From positions 25,352,208 through 25,416,207 of the forward strand of contig CM077151.1 in assembly GCA_039583875.1 (NCBI GenBank): 64,000 nucleotides of DNA, written 5' to 3'. Under the pieces are notes generated by a model. It was not told the DNA's origin. It was given only the letters and a program-made list of their open reading frames with translations, and made no database searches. Of the stretch, positions 45,488 to 56,301 are shown in pieces; positions within the stretch are counted from its first letter, which is position 1; each line of letters opens with the position of its first letter. This DNA is from Platanthera guangdongensis. Lineage: Eukaryota; Streptophyta; Magnoliopsida; Asparagales; Orchidaceae. Position numbers and translations under genes: made by a program.

Positions 45488-46666
45488 GAACAGCTGATAA
45501 ACAATAAAATTCAACAAAAAGAATTGTAAAATATGTGCAGGAAGATAAAAAAAACGGAACTGTCAAACCGTGAAATCAAACTTGCCTCTGCTATTTTTGA
45601 TTGAATAGATTAACACCTCCAAACTCAAACTTGCCTCTGCTATTCTCAGTCACGCAACCTCTCCGAGCTCCATCTCCAAACAAGGAAACCCAAACTTCCC
45701 GCAACGTTCTACCGGAACAACAACGCCGCACTCGATCTCCAACAGGTCAATCCTTTTATTTACTACTCTCCCTGACGATCACTCTTCCTAACTAACATGT
45801 GCTCACTGAATCTGCAATTTTTATGCACGCAACCGCTCCAAACTCCATCTCCAAACAAGGAATGGGATGATTACACACTGGACCTGGCATAATGGTTTTA
45901 TCTTTAAAGAATTACCTCTTAGAAGAATTTCACATAGATGCCATCCAAGATAAGATAAAATCAAAGTCATTTCTAACATAGTTTGGAAACCAACTCTCTC
46001 GACATTATCTTTGAGGAATTATCTTTGATGTAATTGTAACATAGTTTTCACCACAGGTCAAGGATCTCCTCTCAAAAAACAATGGGTTATTGTTGCTCAT
46101 ACGGAGATGATTAAAATTGATATCTCATTAGGTATTTAGTCTACACTATTTAATTTAAAGTTTCCCTCCACGACCCAAAGTCGCCCGTGCTCGAGCTCAA
46201 AATTTTCCAAAATATATTATTACTACACTTCTTTGTGGCGAAGATTAGACAATACATGATTCTTTTAGGTGCAACCCCTTCCACTTTCTCTTCAAATTAT
46301 TTTGCAGATAGTTGTGATCTAATCAATTTGTTATCTCATCATAATTCCATATTGTTTGTTTTGTGTGGTTTATTGTAATGTTGTAAGTTGCGTGATTTGT
46401 GTGCTTATTATTGCTCCATTATATGCTTTAATTTGTATGATTTGTGTCGTATATTACTCCTGTCAAATGGAGGTGACAATTATATTACTTCGACTCCAAT
46501 ATTGTTCAAAATATAGATCCAGTTCTATATGTTATGTAAAATAGAGGAGTTGTGTCTGTTAAATTCAAATGACTAGAATGCAAAAATGCACAGCTCCAAA
46601 ATATACAGTTAAACAAAATCTAAAACAAAATATAGGCAATACTACTACAACAAAAATGAATAGAAA

Positions 46667-47127
46667 TGTCACCCCCCACAATCAATTTTGCCGCCCACGA
46701 TTAATTTCCCCCCACGACCAATGTCGCCCCTTATGACCAATTTTGCCGCCATCAACCAATGTCGCTGCCCCCGATCAAGGTTGCCGCCCATGACCAATGT
46801 CGGCCCCCACCACCAATGTCACCGTCCGCGACCACTGTCACCCGCCATGACCAATGTTGTCGTCCACGATCAAAGTTGCCCTCCACGACCAATGTCGCCT
46901 CCCTCGAACAATGTTGCCCCCCATGACTAATGTCGCCTCTCACGACCAATGTTGTCTCCCACGACCAATGTTGCCTCCTCGACCTATGTTGTTGCCCCCG
47001 TCCAATGTCGCCGCCCCCGACCAATGTCGCCGCCCCCGACCAATGTCGCCGCCCCCGACCAATGTCGCCGCCCCCGACCAATATCGCCCCCCACGACAAA
47101 TGTGGCCCCCACGACAAATGTCGCTCT
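46667..47127. repeat. 19-bp minisatellite, copy 2
   Basis: As copy 1 but with four instead of five perfect CCAATGTCGCCGCCCCCGA units, a one-unit length change since the duplication. Confidence 0.93.
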
Positions 47128-47444
47128 GCACGGGGTCCCCCGTGCACGACTACTTGTTATATTAAAAAAATTTGAATAACTAAATCAAAAAGATAATATC
47201 ATACTAAGTTTACTTTAAGTTTAGGTAGGACACCAAATATCTACTAACAATAAAAACAAATCTTGACTGATCGATTGGTGGAAGCCTAGAAGCGGAAAAA
47301 CGAACTCAGACTACTGGATTGCTCGTATGCTAGAAGCAGGAAACTTGAATTGCTCATATACCGGATTTTTAACTGCTAGATTGCTCGTACGCTAGAAAGA
47401 AAGAGAAGACATCGACCTGAAAGTAGGAAGCAAGAAGTCACTTA

Positions 47445-47664
47445 AGCTTTGTTTGATTGAGCGGTGGCGGGAGGAGCAAGCGGGTCCAAACGGAGCTTTT
47501 GAATCAGAGGGGGGGAGGTGGGGGTCGAAACGGAGCGGCGGGGGGGCTTTTCCTCCTTGTTGTGGGTGCAAATGGTGCAAACAGAGACGGAGCTTCGTTT
47601 GGTTACCCGCCGTCCGGTGGTGTTTGCTCCAAACGCCATCCAAAACGCTAAACCAAATGAAGCC
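47445..47664. mobile_element. MITE, copy 2
   Basis: Duplicate of 39143-39361 with the same TTA flanks (47442-47444 and 47665-47667); one extra G in the GGGGG run. Confidence 0.55.
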
Positions 47665-48145
47665 TTAATTTCCAACCACTGAATTGCTCATACGCAAAAA
47701 TATAAGAAAATACACTGACACCACTCAAAATGGAACATGATATGATTCTGTGATGAAGTATGGGGGCGGGATTGGGATAAGGTTAAGCAATGGGTTATGA
47801 GTGTTGGGTAGGTTGAATGGGGTTGGGAAAGAGTTTGACATGTTTCTAGTTACCTTTGGCCAGACTGGTAGAATCGGATTAGGATCGTGATCCTAAAGAT
47901 CAAAAGATCTGGATCGTGATCACAGTCGTAGATGTGTCGATTTAGATCGTAGGTAAGATCCGGATCGATTTACAAAATTTGGATCGTAGGATTTTATCCT
48001 ACGATCCGGATCTTATCCAACGATCCGGATCTTATCCTACAATCCGGATCGCGATCTTGATAACCATGCGTATGATAGCTGATAAACAATAAAATTCAAC
48101 GAAAAGAACTGTAAAATATGTGCAGGAAGACAAAAAAAATGGAAC

Positions 48146-48378
48146 TGTCAAAACATGAAATCATATCATTCCTTGAATAATAATATAGCCCTATCTAGAA
48201 TGTTGTTTGATGTGGCACTGAACAAGAAAAATGAAGGTAAATTCAACGTCCAATTTTATATAATGAAGGCCAAATATTCGCAACAAATCACTGTAAAAGC
48301 AGCAAAAATTTAACAAGGTCAAACCAAGTAAAATGCTTCAAAAGTAGTGTGGACGAAACAAGGTTATATTAAGCACAG
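48146..48378. repeat. D-type LTR fragment fused to galactosyltransferase sequence, copy 2
   Basis: Duplicate of 45253-45487 with a few substitutions and a 1-base deletion (AATTTCAACG to AATTCAACG). Confidence 0.8.
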
Positions 48379-48452
48379 TGAACAGCTGATAAACAATAAA
48401 ATTCCACAAAAAGAATTGTAAAATATGTGCAGGAAGATAAAAAAAACGGAAC

Positions 48453-48549
48453 TGTCAAACCGTGAAATCATATCATTGCTTGAATAATATAGCCCTCGAG
48501 GGTAATACAATACGAGAAATAAAATAAAAATATTCAAATAATTTTAACA
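48453..48549 (-). repeat. 3' LTR of element D (97 bp)
   Basis: Plus strand TGTCAAACCGTG ... AATTTTAACA. It is followed by the polypurine tract complement CTCACCCTCAAGTTGGGC. Lacks part of the TATA-rich palindrome present in the partner. Confidence 0.9.
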
Positions 48550-48559
48550 CTCACCCTCA

Positions 48560-50577
48560 AGTTGGGCATGTAATATTCTTCTTGCCCAACTTGCTAATAA
48601 TAGACGCAAATATTTTTTTTGCTCAATGCTTTAGTGAAAAAATCTACAAGTTGTCCCTCCGAGTGAATGAAAGGGATGCATACAATCTCAATCATAATAT
48701 TTTCCTTAATGAAATGTCGGTCAACTTCAACGTGCTTGATGCGGTCATGCTGGACATGGTTCTGAGCAATGTTGATTGTAGTCTTGTTGTCACAATACAA
48801 ATTGAAAAGCCCCGAGGCCGGTTTCCAATAAACCAAGATCAATCAACAGAGAACGAAGTCACATCCCCTCACATATACCATGAACCATAACTCTAAACAC
48901 AACTTCTGCACTAGAGTGAGCCACTACATGTTTTTTGCTTCTCCAAGTGACCATATTAGCCTCAGCAAAAGAACAATATCTTGTATTATATCTCCTATCA
49001 CCAATTGATCTAGCCCAGTTTGCATCAATATATATTTCAATTTTTAAGTGATCACTAGGAGAGAATAGAATTCCCCTACCAGGCGAGGTGTTTAAATACC
49101 TCAAAATTCTGTGGGCAACATCAAGATGTCTGACCTCAGGGGAATGCATGTGTTGACTTACCACTCCTACTGCATATGAAATGTCATGACGGGTATGAGA
49201 TAGGTAGATCAGTTTACCTACCAGCTTCTGATAACCAGAAATATCTTTCACTAACTCTCTGTCATCACGTCCAAGTTTGTGGTTCACTTCACTAGGAATA
49301 TCAGCAAGTTTACAACCACTCATTCTTGTCTGTTTTTAATAAATCAAGGACATACTTCTGTTGTGAAATATGAAAGACATATTTTAATCTTACTATCTCA
49401 ATCCCTAGAAAATATCTCAACTTACCCAAGTCTCACTTCAAATTCACTAGCAAGTTTGAGTTTCAAGGCACAAATCATATCCAAGTCATCGCCTGTAATA
49501 ACCATATCATCAACATATACAATCAGGAGAGCTGCCTTCATCTCTTTTTGTCTGATAAATAGAGTGTGATCGGCATGATTTTGGGTATAGCCTAACGAGA
49601 TCATGACTTTGTGAAGTCTCCCAAACCGAACTCTCGGAGATTGTTTTAACCCATATAGAGCTTTCTTAAATTTACACACTTTCCCTTCAGAGCCAATAGG
49701 GACAAGACTTGGAGGCATCGACATAAAGACTTCCACTTCTTTACATCGAGTTGTTGAAGGTCTCACCCTTTACAGGCAGGACAGGATAATAGGACATGTA
49801 TTGTATTCATTTTTTCACGGGAGCAAATGTCTCTTGCTAGTCAATACTATGAGTTTGGGTGTAGCCTCTTGCCACCAATCGTGCCTTGAATCTCTCCACA
49901 ATACCTTCAGAGTTCTGTTTTACTGTAAAAACCATCGACTACCAACTGTCCTCTTGACAGGAGGGAGATCGACCAGATCCCATATATGGTTCTTTTCTAG
50001 AGCCAACATTTCCTCCATCATCATCTTTGTCCATTTTGGGTGACCATGTGCCTCCTTCCATTTACCAGGAACAAGCATAAAAGAAAGAGAAGTGACGAAG
50101 GCTTTATAAGAAGAAGTTAAAGAGGCATATGACACAAGAGTTAGATAACGGATGTTGAGTGGATGAGCGTATACCTTTTAGAAGGGCAATATGTAACTCC
50201 CGGGGTGTTGTAGACGAATCCGGTGGCAACTCTGATATTATGGGAAGCAATCGAGTGTTTTATCTTTTGCTTCTCCGAGTGTACACTTGCAACTCCTTTT
50301 CTTTGGGGATATCTTTGGGAATATCCACACTCTCTCCCTGAGTGGTAATGTATAGAGGAAGAATAGAAAGAGAAAAAGTAGAAGCACTCACTTTCAAGTA
50401 TAAAGACTCCCCTTGAAATGAGGACTCATATTAGAAGGTACTTTCATGAAAAGTGACATCCATAGAGACAAATATTTTCCTGCTAGGAGGATGATAGTAT
50501 TTATACCATTTCTATGTAGGGGAATAACCACTGAACACACAACGAAGGGCACGAGGATCAAGTTTTGTTCGAGTAAT
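48560..50577 (-). pseudogene. RT-RNase H part of element D
   Basis: Minus-strand order: spacer (IFVSMDVTFHES near 50445), RT start (EAHGHPKWTKMMMEEMLALE, 50000-50070), fingers ([20 protein letters not shown], near 49650), YVDDMVITGDDLD (near 49500), RT C-terminal part and connection (GYQKLVGKLIYLSHTRHD, near 49200), RNase H (IYIDANWARSIGDRR, CDNKTTINIAQNHV, DRHFIKENIM). Several frameshifts and stops separate the pieces. A different copia subfamily from A1-A3 by sequence. Confidence 0.85.
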
Positions 50578-50582
50578 GTTAT

Positions 50583-50764
50583 TGTTAAAATAGCCCATGT
50601 AAAAAGTCAATTATTGGGCCCATTTATTGTTTTTTCTTCTCTCCTCCTTTAGTCCCACATCTTGTATAGGATTTTCTTCTCTCTTCTTCTTCATATATAT
50701 TTGTATTCTCTCTTTGTATTTATACATACAAGCAATACATACAAGCTTTTAAGCTCTCTCAACA
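50583..50764 (+). repeat. 5' LTR of copia A3 (182 bp)
   Basis: TGTTAAAATAGCCC ... CTCTCAACA, with a TATATATTTG promoter-like word at about 50691. Confidence 0.95.
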
Positions 50765-50781
50765 TGGTATCAGAGCCAGGT
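50765..50781 (+). other. Primer binding site of A3
   Basis: TGGTATCAGAGCCAGGT, a perfect complement of the initiator tRNA-Met 3' end, directly after the LTR. Confidence 0.93.
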
Positions 50782-51612
50782 TACGTCACCTGCGGTTTCC
50801 CCTTTTTCTAACCGCCCAGCCCGCCTGGTTTCCCTTTCTTCTCCTGCCCGCGGCCTTGTCTCCTGCGGACTGGTAGCCTATCCGCTCCGGTCTCCTGTTC
50901 GCCCCTGGCTCTGCGGTTTGCAACCCTGCCTCCGCTTCTCCTCTCCCTCTCTGTGGTTTCACCCTCTTCAGGCTTCTTATAGCCACCCTCTCTCTGCTTC
51001 GTGGTGCCCACACCTCTTCTGACCGCTGCGGGATCTCCTCTTTTGTTTGCTGCCAGCTCCTCTCGCGGCCTTCGCCTTCTATTCGCTGCGGCTTAGCCTC
51101 TTGTCCGCTGCACGACAACAGTATCCCCTAGCCGCTCGAGTTTCTACTCGCGGCCTCGCTCCCCTTGCCGCTCGACTTCCTACTCGCGGCCTCTCTCCCC
51201 TAAGCCGCTCGAGTTCCTACTCGCGGCCTCTCTTCTCTAGCCGCTCGAGTTCCTCCTCGCGGCCTCTCTCCCATAGCCGCTCGAGTTCCTACTCGCGGCC
51301 TCTCTCCTCTTCCCGCGATCTCTGTCAACCCGCTGCGGGTTCTCTCCTGCGGGCTGCTCTCTAACCGCTGCTGGCTTCACCTAGACCGGGGCGGTCTCTC
51401 TTTTGTTTCTGCCCTTTGGTCGCGAACTGACTACTCGCTGGTGTCCGGCTTGACCGTGCGGACCGCTTCCTATCCGCATTCTGGTCGTGGTTTTCCTTAG
51501 TCATTCTTGCCGGCGGTTTATCCTCTACTTGCCGCGGTCTTGCTCTCTTCTTGCAGCGGCCTCCTGCCCTTCTCGCAGCGTCCTCAGTTGTCGGCCTCTG
51601 CGGTCTGCCCTT
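50782..51612 (+). repeat. GC-rich repetitive 5' leader of A3
   Basis: 51120-51320 contains five tandem copies of a roughly 36-bp unit (GCCGCTCGAGTTCCTACTCG then CGGCCTCTCTC). The words CCGCTCGAG and CTCGCGG pair within each unit. These are the sense-strand counterparts of the repeats in the A1 and A2 leaders. Confidence 0.8.
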
Positions 51613-54600
51613 ATGGGCTCTTCCGGTAACTTCTCTGGCTCGACGGCCAGCCCGCCTACTGACTGCCCGGCTTGTCCGCCTGACCGCCCGGCTTATCCTA
51701 CCGAAATCCGTGACGAGCTGCGCATCACTACCATCTCTCTTTTTGGAAAGAAGAACTTCGTTCCTTGGGTACATTCAGTTAGACGAGTTCTTCAGGCCAA
51801 GGTCCTTCTCCCTCACCTTACTCAGGCTCCTCCCACCCCTCCTACCGATAATTGGCTCTGTAATGATGGTCGAGTTCAGACTTGGATCTTGAATTCTTTA
51901 GATGGTGAACCATATCAAATGGCTATGTATCATGAGACTGCCAAAGATATGTGGACTAAGCTACACTCCTTATATTCTGGACGGGACAGCCTCCAGCATC
52001 TCTACGACATCCTCACCGACCTCTTTGCTCTTGACGCTGGAGGGGCTTCAGATATGACCTCCTTTGTTGCTCGTGCGAAGACTCTTGCTGAAGCCTGGAT
52101 CCAGCATCAGCCGTTTACCAATGATGCTCTTGCTCAGCGCGCTCGGAAGGAAGCCGCCTGTACTGCCATCATTATGGCCCGTCTTCCCCCTCACCTTCAG
52201 AGCATTCGTGCTCAGGTTCTGGCTTCCTCTACCACACCAGCTTTTTTTGATGTGTGCTCCATGATTCTCCGAGTATCACCTCCTCCAGACACTACCGCTC
52301 CTCCGGCCCTTCTTCAGCAGCCACCTCCGCTTCTACCATTCCCTCTTCCTCCTTCTACTCGGGGGGGGGGGGGGGGGGGGGGGGGGGGTCGTTCGGGATC
52401 TCGCGGCCGTGGTCGTGGTGGCCGGGGTCGGCCGAAGTGCTCATTCTGCGGGAAAGATGGTCATCTCGAGGCAACCTGTTACAGGAAAGTTGGCTATCCT
52501 CCTCGCCCGACGGCTTCTGTTGCTACCGATGCTGGTCCTCCTGATCTTGAAAGTGTCCGTCTTCAGCTCCAGCATCTCCAGGGATTGCTCCACCCACCAT
52601 CTGCCTCCATTGCCTCCGTCTCTATCACAGGTACCGCTTGTCTCTCCACCGGCTTGGGCTGCATTGTGCACTCTGGCGCTACTCATCACATTACTCCACA
52701 TCAACCTGCCCAGTACTTGAATTCCCCTTATCCACAGTCTATTACTGTGGCCAATGGAGCCACTGTTCTCGTCTCCGGCTCGGCAGATCTTCCTCTCACC
52801 TCCTCCATCTCCCTTCGCTCGACTCTTCACATCCCGAGTTCCCCGTTCAATTTACTTTTTGTTGGACGGCTTACTACTGATCTGGATTATTCTGTTATAT
52901 TCACTTCCTCTTCTTTTGTTATACAGGATCGGCAGACGCAGACTACCATTGGTAAAGACCGGCTGCGGAATGGGCTCTACCTTCTCGACGACTCTCCCAC
53001 CATCCTCTCATCCATTTCTTTCACCGCTTGGCATTGTCGCCTTGGGCATGCTCCTCTACCGGTCCTCCAGCGGGCTCTCCCGGATGTTTCTTTTACCCCC
53101 TTTCAGTGCGACTCCTGCATCCTCGGCAAGCAGACTCGTTCATCTTTTTCTTCACATTGTACTTGGAGCGCTGCTCCTTTTGATTTAGTCCATTCGGATA
53201 TTTGGAGACCATTTAAAATTACTAGTATTTCCGGTTTCCGGTATTTTATTACATTGATTGATGATCACTCTCGCACTACCTGGCTCTACTTACTTCGTGA
53301 TCGCTCCGAGCTTACTCGTGTCTTTCGGGCATTTGTCCTCAAAACCCGTACGCAATTCCACACGACCATCAAAGTACTTTGAACTGACAATGCTTGTGAG
53401 TACACTAGTCACAAATTTACTGCTTTATGTTCCGAGTTCGGGATTCTCCATCAAACTTCCTGCGCTTACACGCCGCAACAAAACGGTGTTGCCGAACGCA
53501 AGAATCGTCACTTACTCGATGTTGTCCGTTCCCTCATGCTTCAAATGCATGTCCCTAAACCATATTGGAACTTTGCGGTCTCGACCGCCTGTTTTCTCAT
53601 TAACCGTCTCCTTTCTTCTATTCTCAATTATGCTACTCTGTTCAGCATACTTTTTCCCTCCGCTACGGCCTTTCCTCTCTCACCTCGTGTATTTGGTAGC
53701 CTCTGCTATGTCCACCGTTTGGGGCCCTCCTCAGATAAGTTGGATCCCCGAGCGGCCAAGCATATCTTCGTTGGTTATTCTCGCACCCAAAAGGGGTATG
53801 TCTGTTACTCTACTGCTACACGCAAGATCTTCTGTTTCTGCTGATGTCACTTTCTGCGAAGATCAACCATTTTTTTCTGCTCTCTTACCTGACCATCATC
53901 CACCCACACCTCCTCCTCCATCCATCCCACGCCCGGTCATTCCCGCAACTACTCCTTCGTCTATCCTTCCCTCTACACCGCCTGTCATTCCCTCCAAACC
54001 ACCCGTTATTCGTGTCTACACTCGTCGCTCTCCCACTTCCGTTGCCCCTCTATCGTCGGTCTCTACCATGGATACTCCGCGTCCGAATGATCAGGTATCG
54101 CCTTCCACTGCTTATCCGCTGGCCAACTACAACTCTCTTCATCGCCTCTCTCCCCATTTACACACTTTGGCTACTTCTCTCTCTTCGGTTGCTATTCCTA
54201 ATTCTGTGCATGAGGCACTTCAACATCCAGGATGGCGCGCAGCCATGGAGGAAGAAATGTCTGCTCTCTGCTCTAACCAGGCATGGTCTGTTGTTCCCCT
54301 TCCACCAGGCCAGAAACCAGTTGGGTGCAAGTGGGTCTTTGTCATCAAACATGCTGTCGATGGGACAATTGACCGTCTAAAGGCCCGTCTTGTGGCTCGC
54401 GGGTTCACTCAACAGGAGGGGCTAGATTATGAGGAAACGTTCTCTCCGGTAGCGAAGCTTAATAGTGTTCGCGTCCTCCTTTCTGTTGCTGTCCATCGCT
54501 GGTGGCCTCTCTTTCAGCTGGATATCAAGAATGCTTTCTTGAATGGGGATCTCCAGGAAACTGTCTACATGCAGCAACCACCGGGTTTGAGACCACGGGG

Positions 54601-55714
54601 GAGTCTCAGGTTTGCCATCTTAAAAAGACTCTATATGGTCTCAAACAATCTCCACGGGCATGGTTTGAAAAATTCAGCAAGGTCCTCCGTGAGATTGGCT
54701 TCACTCGGTGCTCGGCCGACTTCTCGCTCTTCACTCGTCACCAACCAACAGGAACGGTTATTCTGTTAGTATACGTCGACGATATTATCATTACTGGAGA
54801 TGACTCTCAAAGGATACAGGCAGTCAAAGTCCATCTAAACTCAGCCTTCCAGACAAAGGATTTGGGACCCCTTTGCTATTTTTGGGCCTTGAGATTGCTA
54901 GAAGGCCGGACGGGCTCACTCTCTCTCAACGGAAATATTGTCTTGACCTTCTTCGTGATGCGGGCCAGTCCGGCTGCAAGCCAAGTGATACTCCTAAGGA
55001 TGTGAACCACAAACTGTGTGCTCAGGCATCTGACTCCGATCTCCTTCTCCAGAATCCGGAATATTATCGGCGTCTTGTTGGAAAACTGATATATCTCACG
55101 GTTACCAGACCGGATATTTCCTTTGTTGTTGGTCTTGTCAGCAGATACATGCACTCTCCTCGAAAACCACTCCTGGTCAGGGACTTGTCTACAGGACCTC
55201 CTCTCATGCTTCAACATTGGCGGCATATTCAGATGCTGATTACGCTGGCTCTCTCGATGATCGGCGATCTACGAGTGATTTTTGCACTTACCTTGGAGGA
55301 CATCTTGTTACTTGGCGAAGTAAGAAACAAGCGGTCGTTGCTCGATCTTCAGCCGAGGCAGAGTACCGGGCAATGACATCTGTTGTATCAGAATTGACAT
55401 GGCTTGAGGGTCTCCTTACTGATCTGGGTGTAAAATTACCATCACCAGCTCTTCCCCTTTGTGACAGTCAAGCCGCCATACACATCGCAAAGAACCCGGT
55501 CTTTCACGAAAGAACGAAGCATATTGAGGTCGATTGTCACTTCATCCGGGAAAAGGTTCAAATGAAGAAGCTTGACCTAAAGCATGTCCCAGGATCGGAA
55601 CAAGTTGCGGATGTCTTCACGAAGGCTCTTTCCAAGACACTCTTCTATCAATGCATATCCAAGCTTGGCGCATACGATTTGTACGCTCCAGCTTGCGGGG
55701 GAGTGTTAAAATAG
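51613..55714 (+). pseudogene. Broken copia gag-pol polyprotein of A3
   Basis: Start MGSSGNFSGSTAS at 51613. Open through Gag, the Gly tract, CCHC knuckle (CSFCGKDGHLEATC), a protease with HSGATHHIT (the catalytic Asp of DSGA is His) and integrase HHCC to TGA at 53380-53382 (Arg in relatives). The frame continues through [10 protein letters not shown] to a 1-base insertion near 53828. It then runs through the Pro-rich linker and RT start to a 1-base loss near 54587, through [11 protein letters not shown] to another near 54880, then a deletion of about 45 bases near 55160 in RNase H. The tail SDADYAGSLDD to [10 protein letters not shown] is open to 55714. Confidence 0.92.
52361..52388 (+). repeat. 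28-base G run in A3 gag
   Basis: Uninterrupted G tract coding poly-Gly before RSGSRGRGRGG. A2 has a short GGR stretch here, so the run is an expansion, or partly a sequencing artefact. Confidence 0.9.
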
Positions 55715-55885
55715 CCCATGTAAAGGGCCCATTATTTGGCACATTTATTGTTTTATCTTCTCTCCTCCTTTAGTCTCACATCTTGTATAGTATTTTCTTC
55801 TCTCTTCTTCTTCCTATATATTTGTATTCTCTCTTTGTATTTATACATACAAGCAATACATACAAGCTTTTAAGTTCTCTCAACA
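55704..55885 (+). repeat. 3' LTR of copia A3 (182 bp)
   Basis: Partner of 50583-50764; starts TGTTAAAATAGCCC, ends TTCTCTCAACA. Confidence 0.95.
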
Positions 55886-55890
55886 GTTAT

Positions 55891-56122
55891 GAATGTGAAC
55901 AAAACATAAACACCCAAACACCTGAGGTACAAGAGTAGTAGGAGGGATACCTAGGGAATGAAGAATGTGATTGTCCAGATGACGGAACGACATACGATTG
56001 ATGAGGTAAGCCGTAATAAGAAGGGCATCACCCAATAGTATTTTGGAAGAGACATTGTAAATAACAAGCATCGTGTCATTTCAAGAAGATGATGATTTTT
56101 TTGTTCAACAGCACCATTTTGT
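55891..56122 (-). pseudogene. Integrase C-terminal half of element D
   Basis: Minus-strand QNGAVEQKNHHLLE (near 56085-56122), then ILLGDALLITAYLINRM and FGCLCFVHIHN, up to the A3 insertion. It begins abruptly at 56122 next to tRNA-derived sequence; nothing upstream of QNG survives. Confidence 0.82.
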
Positions 56123-56186
56123 GCAGCGGAAGCGTGGTGGGCCCATAACCCACAGGTCCCAGGATTGGAACCTGGCTATGATACCA
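56123..56186 (+). other. Captured initiator tRNA-Met sequence (nt 12-75) beside the LTR of D
   Basis: 64 bp match plant initiator tRNA-Met from nucleotide 12 through the CCA end, including the anticodon arm (GTGGGCCCATAACCCAC) and CAT anticodon. There are three differences: C to T and A to G in the T loop, and C to A in the acceptor stem. The CCA end abuts the LTR exactly where a primer site belongs, so it is a full-length extension of the primer site and not a tRNA gene. It lacks the first 11 nucleotides and would not fold as a complete tRNA. Confidence 0.88.
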
Positions 56187-56296
56187 TGTCAAATCGTGAA
56201 ATCATATCATTCCTTGAATAATAATATAACCCTCTATATATAGAGAGGGTAATACAAGAGGAGAAATAAAACAAAAATATTCAAATAATTCTAACA
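56187..56296 (-). repeat. 5' LTR of element D (110 bp)
   Basis: Plus strand TGTCAAATCGTG ... AATTCTAACA. Contains the palindrome CCCTCTATATATAGAGGG. Confidence 0.9.
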
Positions 56297-56301
56297 GGAA
56301 C

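Larger units (their letters stand above)
37271..45578 (+). repeat. Tandem duplication, copy 1 (interrupted by copia A2)
   Basis: 37271-39663 plus 45074-45578 (about 2.9 kb without the insertion) is repeated almost exactly at 45591-48470. Copy 1 ends 18 bases into the LTR of element D (TGTCAAACCGTGAAATCA), then 12 filler bases lead into copy 2. The unit holds an exon-like CT-rich stretch (37281-37430), the 19-bp minisatellite, a MITE, a GATC-rich block and a galactosyltransferase-derived fragment. Copies differ by scattered single changes and one minisatellite unit. Confidence 0.95.
45591..48470 (+). repeat. Tandem duplication, copy 2 (uninterrupted)
   Basis: About 2.88 kb matching copy 1 with A2 absent. 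It starts CTATTTTTGATTGAATAG like 37271 and continues straight into element D's left LTR, so it holds the original junction on that side. The empty A2 site is at 47962-47966. Confidence 0.95.
50583..55885 (+). mobile_element. Ty1/copia retrotransposon A3, nested in element D
   Basis: TSD GTTAT (50578-50582 and 55886-55890). LTRs of 182 bp differ at about 11 positions (6 percent). Same family as A1 and A2 by protein, leader and polypurine tract (GCTTGCGGGGGAG, 55691-55703), but its LTRs start with the canonical TG. It splits element D's integrase frame between FVHIHN and TRTKLDPRALRC. Confidence 0.96.
48453..56296 (-). mobile_element. Ty1/copia element D with very small LTRs, split by A3
   Basis: TSD GGAAC at 48448-48452 and 56297-56301. 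LTRs are 97 and 110 bp. Without A3 it is about 2.5 kb: RNase H, RT and the C-terminal half of integrase remain, but gag, protease and the first half of integrase are replaced by 64 bp of initiator tRNA-Met sequence next to the 5' LTR. A3 interrupts the integrase/RT linker with TSD GTTAT. Many stops are present. Confidence 0.93.

Noticed and set aside
56123..56186. A tRNA-Met gene on the plus strand
   Set aside because: Lacks the first 11 nucleotides, carries the post-transcriptional CCA in DNA, and abuts an LTR at the primer-site position.
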